From Actinokineospora diospyrosa (lineage in GTDB: Bacteria; Actinomycetota; Actinomycetes; Mycobacteriales; Pseudonocardiaceae), in assembly GCF_024171925.1 (NCBI RefSeq), contig NZ_JAMTCO010000001.1, positions 620,001-684,000 on the forward strand: a stretch of DNA of 64,000 nucleotides, read 5' to 3'. Shown piece after piece: positions 1 through 13,885 of this stretch (position 1 is the first letter of the stretch; each line of letters starts with the position of its first letter). The position numbers were made by a program, and so were the translations under genes. The notes below the pieces were generated by a model. The model was not told where the DNA came from. It did no database searches and was given only the letters and a program-made list of their open reading frames with translations.

Positions 1-1
1 C

Positions 2-2562
2 TACGGTCCGACTGAGACCACTGTTGGCGTGGCCGCCCTGATCGGTGACACGGCCGTGATCGAACCCGGCCGCGACACCCCGCTCGGCCCGGCGATGCGC
101 AACGCCGTCCTGCACCTGCTCGACGACAACGGCGACCCGGTGCCCGACGGTGAACCCGGCGAGATCACCATCGGCGGCCCGCAGGTCAGCCGCGGTTACC
201 TGGGGATGCCCGGGCGCACCGCCGCCGTCTTCGTGCCCGACCCGTTCAGCGCCCGCCCCGGCGCCCGGCTCTACCGCACCGGTGACCGCGGCGCGCGGCG
301 GCCCGACGGCACCACCGAGTTCCTCGGCCGCACCGATGCCCAGGTCAAGATCCGCGGCTTCCGGGTGGAGCCGGGCGAGGTCGCCGAGGTCCTGCGCGGC
401 CACCCCGCCGTCACCGACGCGGTCGTCGTCCCGTGGCGCGGCGGGCTCGCCGGGTACATCCGCACCCACGAGCCGGTTGAGCCCGACGACGTGCGCGCGC
501 ACGCCGCGGCAACGCTACCCAAGTACCTCGTGCCAGATGCGATCACTGCTCTGGACGCGTTTCCCCTAACGCCTCACGGCAAGCTCGACACAGCACGCTT
601 ACCCGAACCGGTTCTGCCCACTGAAGACACCGGCCCGCGCTCTAGTACCGAAGAGGCCGTGGCTCGGCTGTTCGCGGACCTGCTTGGCCTACCGCAGGTC
701 GGCTCCAACGACGGCTTCTTCGCCCTCGGTGGCCACTCGCTGCTCGTCGCCAAGCTCTTGTCCCGCCTGCGCGCGACGTTCGAAGTGGAGATCCCCGCGA
801 GGCAGATCTTCGAGGCGCCAACTGTCGCCGGGATCGCCGCGCACGTCGACGCCGCCCGTACCCGCGGCGGTGCCCAACTCCCGCCGGTCGCCCGCGCGTC
901 CCGCACCGCGCCGTTGCCCGCCTCGCATGGCCAGCAGCGCCTGTGGTTCCTCAACCAACTCGACCCGACCAGCCCGCTCTACAACACCAACCTCGGCGTC
1001 CGCGCGCTCGGCGAGCTCGACACCGCGGTGCTGCGCGAGTGCGTGCTCGACCTCGTCGCCAGGCACGAGGTGCTGCGCACCCGCCTGGTCGCGGGCCAGG
1101 ACGGCCTGCACCAAGTGGTGGAGCCGAGCCCGGTGGTGCCCTTCGACCACGTCGACCTGTCCGACACACCCGAACGCGACCGCGAGGCCGAGCTCCGGCT
1201 GCTGATCGCGGCCTCGACCGAGCGCCCGTTCGACCTGACCGCCGAGGTTCCGATCCGGGTGCTGACCGTCCGGCTGGCCGACGACGAGCACCTGCTGCTG
1301 CTCACCATGCACCACGTCGCCACCGAGGGGCCGTCGATGCGCATCCTGCATCGTGAACTCGGCGACCTCTATGCCGCTCGAGTCCGGGGTGACCTGCCCG
1401 CGCTGCCCGAACCCGCCGCGCAATACGCGGACTTCGCTGTATGGCAGCGGGATCTCCTTGCCCGCGGCGCCTACGCCCGTCAGCTGGAGTTCTGGCGGGA
1501 ACGTCTGGCAGGCCTACCGGCCCGCGTCGAGCTGCGCACGGATCTAGCGCGCCCCGACGAGATCAGCCCCGCCGGGGACCGGGTCCGGTTCGAGCTGTCC
1601 GCGGACCTGACCGGGCGGCTGCGCGCGCTGGCCGCCGCGGAGGGCGCGACGCTGTTCATGATCCTGCTCGCCGGGTTCCACCTGGTGCTGGCCGAGCGGA
1701 CCGCGCAGCGCGACGTGGCGGTCGGCATCCCGGTCGCGTTCCGGCCCCGCCCGGAGCTGGAGGGCACGGTCGGCTTCTTCGGCAACACGCTGGTCCTGCG
1801 CACCGACGTCGACCGGGGCCTGGGGTTCCGCGCGTTGCTGCGCCAGGTCCGCGCGGTCACCCTCGACGCGATCGCGCACCGGGACCTGCCGTTCGAGGCG
1901 CTGGTCGAGGAGGTCCGGCCGCGGCGCCGGTTCGGCGACACGCCGCTGGTGAACGTGATGATGATGGTCGCCGAGGAGGAGCGGCCGCCGGTCGTGCTCG
2001 ACGAGGTCACCCTGCAGGCCGAGCCGATCGACACCGGCACGGCCAAGGCGGAGCTGGTGGCGCTGTTCGAGGTGGTCGCGGGCGGGCTCACCGGTGAGCT
2101 GGAGTTCCGGACCGACCTGTTCACCACCGAGGGCATCACCCCGCTCGCGGCCCGGTTCGAGCAGGTCTTCACCGAAGTGCTGGCCGACCCGGACGCCCCG
2201 ATCGCCGGGATCGTCAGCGCCGACCCGACGCTGCCGGTCCCCGCCGAGGAGGTCGAGGTGGCGGTCGACGAGGACTACGTCGCGCCCAGGACCGACCTGG
2301 AGGCCGAGCTGCGCGCGCTGTGGATCGACCTGATCGGCAACCCGGACATCGGCGTCACGGACCACTTCTTCGACGTCGGCGGCCACTCGCTGCTCGCGTC
2401 CCGGGTCGTGGCGTGGATCGGGAAGCGGTACGGGGTCACCGTCCCGCTGCGCTGGTGCTTCGACAGCCCCACGGTCGCCGACCTCGCGCTGATCGTGCTG
2501 GTGGGCCAGTTCGCCGCCGACGACGCGGCCGAGGACCTGCTCGCCCAGGTCGAGGCCGACCG

Positions 2563-2566
<4 letters not shown>
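2..2566 (+). CDS. Non-ribosomal peptide synthetase, partial: (A)-PCP-C-PCP
   Basis: The 5' end lies outside the window: the frame is already open at base 2, where it reads the A5 motif YGPTET. What remains is the C-terminal part of an adenylation domain (VKIRGFRVEPGEV and GKLD motifs, residues 1-195), a carrier domain (GGHSLL, Ser near 246), a condensation domain (about 290-720; active site HHVATEG near 436) and a second carrier domain (GGHSLL near 795). The usual HHxxxDG has Glu for Asp. The last module is C-PCP with no A domain, so its carrier must be loaded by another protein, possibly one of the two stand-alone A domains in the window. It acts in the cytosol on carrier-bound aminoacyl thioesters. 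The stop overlaps the next start (ATGA), so it is translationally coupled to the following NRPS. The family call is certain; the substrate is not readable because the pocket is mostly outside the window. Confidence 0.95.
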
Positions 2567-5744
<3,178 letters not shown>

Positions 5745-5748
<4 letters not shown>

Positions 5749-8700
5749 CTGAGTCCGTAGTGGACGCCTATCCGCTGGCCGCACTTCAGGCCGGGATGCT
5801 CTACCACGCCGAGTACCGCGAGGGAACCGCTGCCTACAACGACGTTCTAACGCTGACTCTCGCTGGTCGGTTCGATCGGTCGGCGTTGAGTGACACCCTG
5901 GCTGATCTGGTCGAACGGCATGCCGTGTTGCGGACCTCGTTCGACCTGACTGGGTTCTCTGAGCCGGTTCAGCTGGTACACGCCACCGCTGTTGTGCCGC
6001 TTGAGGTGCTTAATGGTGATGTGCTCGCGTGGCGGGAGCGCGAGCAGTTCCGGCCACATGATCTCGGTGCGGCGCCGCTGTTCCGGGCTACCGTGCATGT
6101 GTTGTCCGACAATGAGTTCTCGTTGTCGTTGAGCTTCCACCACGCGATCCTGGACGGGTGGAGTCTCGCGAGTCTGGTCGCCGAGTTGATCCGCCGGTAC
6201 GCGGCTCGACTCGATGGGGAGGTGCTTCCGGTTGTCGCACCGGTGGACACGTTCCGCGACTTCGTGGCCGCTGAGCGGGCGGCGATCGCCGATCCCCAGG
6301 TCCAGGACTACTGGCGCGGTGTGCTCGACGGCGTCCCGCTGAGCCAGGTCCCCTCGCTGCCCGGCTACCCGACCGACGGACCCCTGGTCAGCGATCGGCA
6401 CGTGATCGAGTTCTCCCCGGACCTGCAAGCCTCGATCGCGGCGGCCGCTGCCGAGCTGCGGACACCGGCGCGCACACTGCTCCTCGCGGTGCACCTGCGC
6501 GTCCTGGGCCTGCTCACCGGGTCCCCCGAGGTCGTCACCGGCATGGTCACCCACGGCCGCCCCGAAACCGAGGGCGGCGCCGAGGTCGCCGGACTGTTCC
6601 TCAATACCGTCCCCCTGCGGGTGCGCGTCGACCAACCGAGCTGGGCCACTCTTGTGTCTGAAGTGGACTCCGCGATGGTCGACCTGGTGCCGCACCGCCG
6701 GTTGCCCCTGTTCGAGATCCAACGCCTCGCCACCCGTTCCCCGGTCTTCGACACCGCCTTCGACTACCACGACTTCCACGTCTCCTCGGCCCCCTCGACG
6801 TCCTCGGTGCGCGTGCTGCGGCAAGCGCACTCCGAAACCACCGACATCCCCTTCACCGCCATCTTCGCCCGCGGCGGCGGCGAGGCCGGACTGACGTTGT
6901 CGTACCACCGGACGCGGTTCCCGGCCTCGCAGATCGAGGCCATTGGTGAGTACTACCTCGCCGCCATTGCCGAACTTGCCGCCGACACGCGGTCGGATCC
7001 GCGCCGCACCGGGCCTCTTGTGCGCCGTGACTTGCCGTCGATCGCTGCCTGGAACGGGACGGCGGTGGATGCGCCAGCTGCGGTGACGCTGCACGGGTTG
7101 GTTGCGCATTGGGCCGCTTTGACGCCGGACGCGGACGCGGTGATCGACGGTGCGCAGCGGCTTACGTTTGATGAGCTTTGGAGGCGTGTGGCTGCGCTGG
7201 CTGAACGGCTGGTCTCGATCGGTGTTGATCGGGAGGTGGTGGTCGCGGTTGGGATTGCGCGCTCTGCTGACGCGCTGGTGGCGATTCTGGCCACGCTCCA
7301 GGCCGGCGGCGCCGTGTTGCCGCTCGACATGGACCATCCGCCGCTTCGGCTGCGGGACTTGATGGCTGACGCGGGTGCCCGTGTTCTGCTCACCGCCACG
7401 TCGGCCGCTACGGCAGCCGTTGATCCGCTGCCCCTGCTTGCTGCTCTCACGGCTGCCTCGTCTGGGGCGCCTATGTCCGCGGTGACTGGGTCGGCTGCAG
7501 CCCCGCTGGCGCCCGCCTCTGCCGCCGGTGTCTTGCTGGACTCGTCTGGGTCCGTTGTAGCGGGTCCGGTCTCTGCTGCTGGTGACTCGATCGGGTCGCC
7601 TTTGCCTGCAGCGGGTGGGCACGGTTGGGACGCTGTTGGCGCGCTGGGCTCGGCCGTTGTGGGTGGAGCGGCTGAGGCCGTCCCGGCTGCGGGTGGGTCG
7701 CTCTCCGGCTCGGTTGGCTTGCCTGCGCTGGCCTCTGGTGTGAGTCGCTCGGCTTCGACCGCGTCCGAGCTATCCGTGTGGTCGAGTTCAGCCGCTGATG
7801 CCCTGCCTGTGCCCGTCCCGGCTGATCCTTCTCCTCTTCCCGCCGATCTCCCCGCACCGCTCGCCGACCTGGGCACTTTCCCCGACGGCGGTCTCTCAAG
7901 GGTCGAAGCTTCACCCGTTCCAGCGACAGAAGTTATCCACATGTCGATCTTCGGGGCGCTTTCCCAAGATCCACTGTCGGTGGAGCCCGGTAGACTGGCA
8001 CCGGGGTCGCCCCCCGGAGAGGGTGGGGGCCGGGCTGGGGTCGGTGGGCGCGCGCGGGGTGGTGGCGGTAGGGCTGCCGGGGGTGTGGTGGGGGATGTCG
8101 GGGGAGTTAGGGCTGCCTTGGGTGGGGATGTGGCGGCGGTGCTGTTCACGTCGGGGTCTACGGGGCGGCCTAAGGGGGTGTTGCTGACGCATCAGGGTGT
8201 TACGCAGTTTTGTGCGTGGCATGGGAAGTACATGGGGCTTACGGGGGCGGACAGGGTTGCGCAGCGGTCGCCGCTTAGTGTGGATGGGACGTTCATTGAG
8301 TTGGCGATGGCGTTGGGGGTTGGGGCTGCTGTCGTTGTTGTGCCTACGGAGGCGGTGATTGATCCGGAGGCGTTTGAGGGGGCCTTCAAGGACATCACGG
8401 CTACGTATTTGGTGCCTAGTTTGCTTGCGCCGTTGGTTGCGGCTGGGGCGGTTGGGCGCACCGGGCTTAAGCATGTGGTTTCGGGTGGGGAGTTGTTGGC
8501 TCGAGCCGTGGTGGAGGGGTTTGGTAGTCAGACCACTGCGACGTTGCACAACATCTATGGGCCTACTGAGCTGGGGATGGCGGCTAGTCAGTGGGTGACA
8601 GACCCGGGGAACCCGGATGGGCCGGTGCCGATCGGGGGGCCTGGGCCGGGGACCGAGCTGCACATCCTGGATGACAAAGGGGAAGTGGCGCCTATAGGCA

Positions 8701-10235
8701 CGCCAGGGGAGGTGTATGCCGGGGGGCCGCAGATCGCGCGGGGGTACTTGGGGAACCCAGGGCTGACGGCGGATCGGTTTGTGCCTAGTCCGTATGGGCC
8801 GCCTGGGGCTCGGCTCTATCGCACGGGGGACCGGGCGCGGTGGTTGCCGGGTGGGGTGTTGGAGTTCGCCGGGCGCCGGGACAACCAGGTCAAGATCAAT
8901 GGGATTCGGGCGGAGTTGGGCGAGATCGAGGTCCGGCTCGCCGAGCATCCACGGGTGCTCCAGGCCGCCGTGGTGCTGCCGCCTGGGCGGGGGCTTACCG
9001 CCTATGTCGTGTGGGCGGGGGAGCAAGAAGGGGCGGTCGCTGATATTCGGGCGTTCTGCGGTGAAAGGTTACCGGCGGCGCTGGTGCCAGGGCGGTATGA
9101 GTTCCTGGACGAGATTCCGGTTCTCGCGAACGGGAAAGCGGATCGGGCGGCGTTACCCGAGGTGACCGGGGGTGGTGCCGATTTCCAGCCACCGAGGGAC
9201 TTTGTGGAGTCTCGGTTGGAGGCGTTGTGGGAAGAGGTATTGGAACTCCCGGCGATCAGCATCAGGGATGACTTCTTTGCGCTGGGTGGTCACTCGTTGC
9301 GCGCGTTGCGGTTGGTCATGCGACTGCGCAAGGACTTCGGTCGCGAAGTGCCGATCGAAACCCTGATGACGCACCCGACGATCGAGCAGCTTGCGGTTTT
9401 GCTTCGTGCCCCGGGGCAAATGGCGCCCACGACACCTGTTGTGCCGCTGCGCAAACAGGGCGGCGACCCGCCGGTGTGGTTCGTGCATGCATTGGGCGGT
9501 CAGGTCTTCCGGTATCGCAAGCTTGCCGGGCTCCTGGGCGACGATCAGCCGTCGTACGGGATTCCAGCACGGGGTTTCGCGGCGGAGGACCTGCCGTTGG
9601 AGTCTGTTGCCGCGATGGTGGACGAGTACGTCGAGCGGATCCTCGCGACGACGCCGGATCAACCCGTTGTGCTTGCGGGGTTCTGCGTTGGTGGGAACCT
9701 GGCGCTCGAGGTCGCTCGGGAGTTGCGGGCTCGGGGCGTCACCGTCCCCTTGGTCGCGGTGTTCTGGTCGCAAGCGGTCGACTCGGTGTCGCCGCACTTG
9801 GCGGATGACACCAGTTTGATGCTCAGCGCGCTCGCCGGGGCGCCGATCGGGATCGACCACGAGACGCTCGCCGCGCTACCGCCGCGGGAACGGCTCGCCG
9901 CGATCGTCGAAGGGGCCGCCGCGGCGGGGGCACTCGACCCGGCGGTGACGGATCTCGACCAGGCCGAGCGCATGCTGCGGGTCTTCCGCGCGAACGCGAA
10001 CGCGCTGCGCGGGTACCGGCACGCGCCCTACGACGGTGATTTCGTGCTGCTCAAGCCCGAGCAGGACGGCGACAACGCGCAGGGCCGGGCGCACGGCTGG
10101 GACGAGGTCATCACCGGCGAGCTCGACGTTGTCGCGGTGCCGGGAAGTCGTTACGACACAGCGGAAGAACCACACGTGCGGGGAACCGCGATGGCGTTTC
10201 GGGAGGTGCTCGACCGTGTCCACTCAGGTCGCTGA
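5745..10235 (+). CDS. Terminal NRPS module C-A-PCP-TE with an insertion in the A domain and a Cys-type thioesterase
   Basis: 1496 residues: C (about 5-440, HHAILDG near 131), A (about 450-1135), PCP (GGHSLR near 1187) and TE (about 1225-1496). Two features are odd. Between the A2 region (ending near 560) and A3 (LFTSGSTGRPKG, near 797) lies about 230 residues of Ala/Ser/Pro/Gly-rich low-complexity sequence, where other A domains have a few tens of residues. The TE nucleophile motif is GFCVGG, with Cys1314 in place of Ser. The pocket read by eye is D-G-I-Y-V-G-I-M-A-K, which I cannot assign. As the only TE in the window it probably releases, and may cyclise, the product. It starts at an ATGA overlap with the preceding NRPS. 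The exporter gene begins inside its last codons. Confidence 0.93.
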
Positions 10236-11481
10236 GCGGGGCTTGTGGCGCAACCGGGACTTCCGGTTGCTGTGGGGCGGGCAGAGCCTGTCCCTGATCG
10301 GATCGCAGATCACGCTGGTGGCCATGCCCCTGGTGGCCGTCACCCTCCTCGCGGCGTCACCGGCGCAGCTTGGGGTGCTCTCGGCGCTGGAACGGCTGCC
10401 GTTCGTGTTGATCCTGTTCGTCGGCGTCTGGGTCGACCGGGTGCGCAGGCGGCCCCTGCTGATCGCGACCGACTTCGCCCGCGGTGCGCTGCTCGCCTCG
10501 GTGCCGGTCCTGTTTCTCACCGACGGGCTGACGCTCGCCTGGTTGTGCGTCGTTGTCGTGCTCGTCGGGATCTGCCAAGTCGTGTTCGACGTCGCCGACC
10601 TCGCCTACCTCCCCTCCCTTGTGGACAAAGACCAGCTGACTGACGCGAACAGCAAGGTCCAGCTGTCGATGTCAGTCGCGCAGGTCGCCGGACCCGGCCT
10701 AGTGGCGTTGCTGCTGGGTTGGTTCTCCGCGGCCGTCGTGATCGTCATCGACACGGTGACCTACCTGGCCTCCGGCATCGCCTGCCTGCTGATCCGGCAC
10801 CGCGAGACCGTTCCCGCCCGGCCCGAGGGCAAGCGCGAGCCGGTCCTGCGGGCGATCCGCGATGGCGTGCGGTTCGTGTGGGGCCAGCCGCTGCTGCGGC
10901 CAACCCTGCTGGCGACGGCGTTCTTCATGTTCTTCTGGACCGGTATCCAGACGCTCTACTACCCCTACGCCTACCGGGAATTGGGCGTGCCCGCGAGCCT
11001 GATCGCGCTGATCCTCGCTGCGGGCGCGCCCGCCGCGATGGTCGGTGCGGCGCTGGGCCCAAAGCTGGTCGACCGGATCGGGCTGGGGCGGATGTTGCTG
11101 ATCTCCGGGATCTTCGGCAACGGCTCGTTCCTGCTGCTGCCACTGGCAACCACGCCGACGTGGCTCGCCGTTGTCGTGCTGGCCTTCGCGCAGTTGCTGT
11201 TCGGCGTCGGCATGCCGCTCGGGGTGATCGTCACCATGACCGTCCGCCAAGCCGTCACCCCGGATCACCTCCAGGGCCGGGTGGCCGCGACCTTCCGAGC
11301 GTTCGGGTTGGGACTGTCCCCTTTGGGTGCACTCGCTGCCGGGTTCGCCGCCGAGCCGCTCGGGATGCGTGCCACGATCGCGGTCTGCGCGGTCGGAATG
11401 CTGATACCGCTGGTGTTCCAGTTCCTCTCCCCGCTGGTGCGGCTGCGTGAGGTGCCGGAGACCGCGCAGGTGCAGGCATGA
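10216..11481 (+). CDS. MFS exporter of the NRPS cluster
   Basis: 421 residues with about 12 hydrophobic segments and the N-terminal pattern LWRNRDFRLLWGGQSLSLIGSQ typical of the EntS-like major facilitator group. The GTG at 10216 is preferred: it begins directly before the conserved N-terminus, whereas the frame's ATG at 10036 would add 60 non-conserved residues inside the TE. It overlaps the NRPS by 20 bases and ends in an ATGA overlap with the PCP-C gene, so it sits mid-operon. The likely role is proton-driven export of the peptide across the cytoplasmic membrane, giving self-protection. The substrate is inferred from context only. Confidence 0.9.
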   Translation: MSTQVAERGLWRNRDFRLLWGGQSLSLIGSQITLVAMPLVAVTLLAASPAQLGVLSALERLPFVLILFVGVWVDRVRRRPLLIATDFARGALLASVPVLFLTDGLTLAWLCVVVVLVGICQVVFDVADLAYLPSLVDKDQLTDANSKVQLSMSVAQVAGPGLVALLLGWFSAAVVIVIDTVTYLASGIACLLIRHRETVPARPEGKREPVLRAIRDGVRFVWGQPLLRPTLLATAFFMFFWTGIQTLYYPYAYRELGVPASLIALILAAGAPAAMVGAALGPKLVDRIGLGRMLLISGIFGNGSFLLLPLATTPTWLAVVVLAFAQLLFGVGMPLGVIVTMTVRQAVTPDHLQGRVAATFRAFGLGLSPLGALAAGFAAEPLGMRATIAVCAVGMLIPLVFQFLSPLVRLREVPETAQVQA

Positions 11482-12983
11482 CCGTGCGCGACGCCCTCGG
11501 CGAGATCTGGGCGGATCTGCTGGGCGTGGCGGAGATCGGCGCGGAAGCGGACTTCTTCGACCTGGGCGGCCACTCGGTCACCGCGACCCGGCTCACCGCC
11601 CGCGTCCGGCAGCGGTTCAACGTCAGCCTCCCGGTGCGGGCCGTGTTCGACCACCGCACCCTCTCCGAGCTGGCCGACCGGATCGACAGTTCCCCTGTCC
11701 TGCCGCCCGAACGGCGGCCGCAGCGGGCGATGTCGGACATCCAACGGCTGCAGTGGTTCGCGGAGACGCTGTCCGACGGGCACTCGCCGTACACGATCCC
11801 GCTCACCCTGCGGATCCGCGGCCGACTGGACACCGCCGCTCTCCGCCGAGCGCTGCGGGATGTGGTGGCCAGGCACGAGGTGCTGCGGACCCGGTTCCCG
11901 GAGCGCGACGGCCTCCCCGTGCCCGAGGTCGATCCGGCGGACCGGTTCGTCGTCGGGATGGTCCGCGGCAGCGCGGACAAGATCGACGGCTGGCTGCGCA
12001 CCCAGGCGCGGTTGCCGTTCCGGCTCGGCGTGGAACTGCCCATCCGGGCCACGATCTGCCGCTTCGCCGCCGACGACCACGTCCTGTCCGTTGTCCTGCA
12101 CCACATCGCGGGCGATGGGTGGTCCCGGCCGCTCCTGCTCGACGATCTGGCCGCCCTGTACGCCTTCCACCGCGGCCACGGGCCCGCCCCCGCACCGCCG
12201 CGCCAGTACACCGAGGTCATCCCCGACGATCCCGGGGAGGCCGACGTGCGCTGGTGGGTGGATCGGTTGCGCGGCGCCCCGAACCGCACGACCTTCGGCG
12301 GCGTCCGGCCCGCCACCCTGTCCGACGCGGGCGACAGCGTCGACCTCCCGGTCGAGGCGCTGTCCGACCGGGTGCGGGCCGCCGGTGCCACGCCCTACGC
12401 CGTGGTCATGGGCGCCCTGATCACGCTCCTGTCCTGGGCCGCGGACGAGACCGACGTCGTGGTCGCGACTTCCGTGGCGGGACGCGACAACCCGGACGCC
12501 GAGTCCGTCATCGGCTGCTTCATCAACACCGTCGCGATCCGAGTTGATGTGGCGGGCGATCCCACGGCGCGGCAGGTGTTCGAGGCGGTCGCGAGCTCCA
12601 CGGTGGACGCATTGGACCACCCTGGGGTGTCTTTCGACCGCATAGTCCGGGAACTCGGCGGTGAGCGCGACCCCGCGTACCGACCGCTGTGCCAGGTCAT
12701 GCTCACCATGCACAACGAACCCGGACCCCGTCCGACCCTGGCCGAGTTGGATGCCGAGTGGGTCGAGGTCGACAACGGCGGCGCTAAGTGTGACGTTTTC
12801 GTCGACCTCATCGACGACGGCGGTCCCCTGCGCGGCCAGCTCACCTACCGAACCCAGCTGTACGACAAGGCGTTCGCGACTGACCTCGCCACCCGCCTGT
12901 GCGCCCTACTCGACTTGATGGCCACCGAACCCAACACCCGGCTCTCGGCCCTACGCCGCCGCTTGGAGGACTCTGATGCCTGA
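11478..12983 (+). CDS. Stand-alone PCP-C didomain NRPS protein
   Basis: 501 residues. A carrier domain occupies about residues 1-75 (GGHS near 30), followed directly by a condensation domain (about 85-495, HHIAGDG near 208; later motifs such as GCFINTVAIR and HPGVSFDRIV are present). There is no adenylation domain. The two following genes encode a Fe(II)/2OG hydroxylase and a free A domain with a valine-type pocket. The simplest reading is that this PCP is charged in trans, the residue is hydroxylated while tethered, and the C domain transfers it onward. It overlaps the exporter stop by ATGA and the hydroxylase start by 8 bases. Domain identity is clear; the trans-loading model is inference. 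Confidence 0.92.
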   Translation: MTVRDALGEIWADLLGVAEIGAEADFFDLGGHSVTATRLTARVRQRFNVSLPVRAVFDHRTLSELADRIDSSPVLPPERRPQRAMSDIQRLQWFAETLSDGHSPYTIPLTLRIRGRLDTAALRRALRDVVARHEVLRTRFPERDGLPVPEVDPADRFVVGMVRGSADKIDGWLRTQARLPFRLGVELPIRATICRFAADDHVLSVVLHHIAGDGWSRPLLLDDLAALYAFHRGHGPAPAPPRQYTEVIPDDPGEADVRWWVDRLRGAPNRTTFGGVRPATLSDAGDSVDLPVEALSDRVRAAGATPYAVVMGALITLLSWAADETDVVVATSVAGRDNPDAESVIGCFINTVAIRVDVAGDPTARQVFEAVASSTVDALDHPGVSFDRIVRELGGERDPAYRPLCQVMLTMHNEPGPRPTLAELDAEWVEVDNGGAKCDVFVDLIDDGGPLRGQLTYRTQLYDKAFATDLATRLCALLDLMATEPNTRLSALRRRLEDSDA

Positions 12984-13884
12984 CCTGCTACGGCATGGCG
13001 GCACCACGCTCGCACTGTATGAAGTGGACACACTGCCGCACGTCGAAACCGCGTTGGCCCAGCACGGAGCCGTCCTGGTCCGCGGCCTCGGGATCACCTC
13101 ACCCGACGGCTTCGGCTCCGTGGTGCGGACATTCGGCGAACCAGCGACCAGCTACCGGGGCGGCAACACTCCCCGAGACGTCGTCGCCAGCGGTGTCTTC
13201 ACCTCCACCGAGTACCCGCCCCGCTACCCGATCTCCCAGCACAACGAACTCTCCTACGCCCAGCAGTGGCCCGATCGCCTGTTCTTCGCCTGCCTCGTGT
13301 CCGCGGAGTCCGGCGGCGCGACCCCGGTCTGCGATGGCCGGGCACTGCTGGCGGACCTCGATCCCGTTGTCCAGCAACGGTTCATCGACCTCGGCGTGGA
13401 GTACCGTCAGCACCTGCACGGCGGGTTTGGTTTCGGGAAGTCCTGGCAGGACACCTTCGAGACCGCCGACCGGGCCGTGGTCGAGCGGTTCCTCACCGCC
13501 TCCGACGCCGAGTTCAGCTGGACCGCAGACGGTGATCTCCGAGTGTCCCAGCGGCGCCCGGCTACCCGGGTCCACCCGCGCACCGGCGAGCAGGTCTGGT
13601 TCAACCAAGCCGAGCAGTGGCACGTGTCGAACCTGCCGGGCGAGGACGCCGACCTGCTGCTGGAAGCCGTTGGGGGCACGGACAACCTGCCGCACAACGC
13701 CTACTACGGCAACGGCGACGCCATCAGCGCGGCCGATCTAGCAGCGGTGCGCGAGACGACCCGGCGGCACACGCTTGCGGTGCCGTGGCAGGCGGGGGAC
13801 CTGTTGATCGTGGACAACATGCTGGTCCAGCACGGCCGCGAGGCCTACACCGGCGACCGGCGCGTACTCGTGGGGATGGTCTGA
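12976..13884 (+). CDS. Fe(II)/2-oxoglutarate-dependent oxygenase, TauD/TfdA family (SyrP-like)
   Basis: 302 residues. The facial triad is visible as His89-x-Glu91 (in QHNELSYA) and His286 (in LVQHGREAY), followed by the 2-oxoglutarate-binding Arg295/296. The HNELSYAQQWP and GGATPVCDGR stretches resemble SyrP and related hydroxylases that beta-hydroxylate amino acids tethered to NRPS carriers. It sits between the PCP-C didomain and the stand-alone A domain, consistent with hydroxylation of the aminoacyl-PCP they form; with a Val-type A domain the product would be 3-hydroxyvaline. A related halogenase is unlikely because the acidic ligand (Glu91) is present. The family is firm; the substrate is inferred. 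Confidence 0.9.
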   Translation: MPDLLRHGGTTLALYEVDTLPHVETALAQHGAVLVRGLGITSPDGFGSVVRTFGEPATSYRGGNTPRDVVASGVFTSTEYPPRYPISQHNELSYAQQWPDRLFFACLVSAESGGATPVCDGRALLADLDPVVQQRFIDLGVEYRQHLHGGFGFGKSWQDTFETADRAVVERFLTASDAEFSWTADGDLRVSQRRPATRVHPRTGEQVWFNQAEQWHVSNLPGEDADLLLEAVGGTDNLPHNAYYGNGDAISAADLAAVRETTRRHTLAVPWQAGDLLIVDNMLVQHGREAYTGDRRVLVGMV

Positions 13885-13885
13885 C

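Noticed and set aside
7933-7941. TTATCCACA (E. coli-type DnaA box) in the NRPS A-domain insert
   Set aside because: A single site within a coding frame, with no neighbouring boxes.
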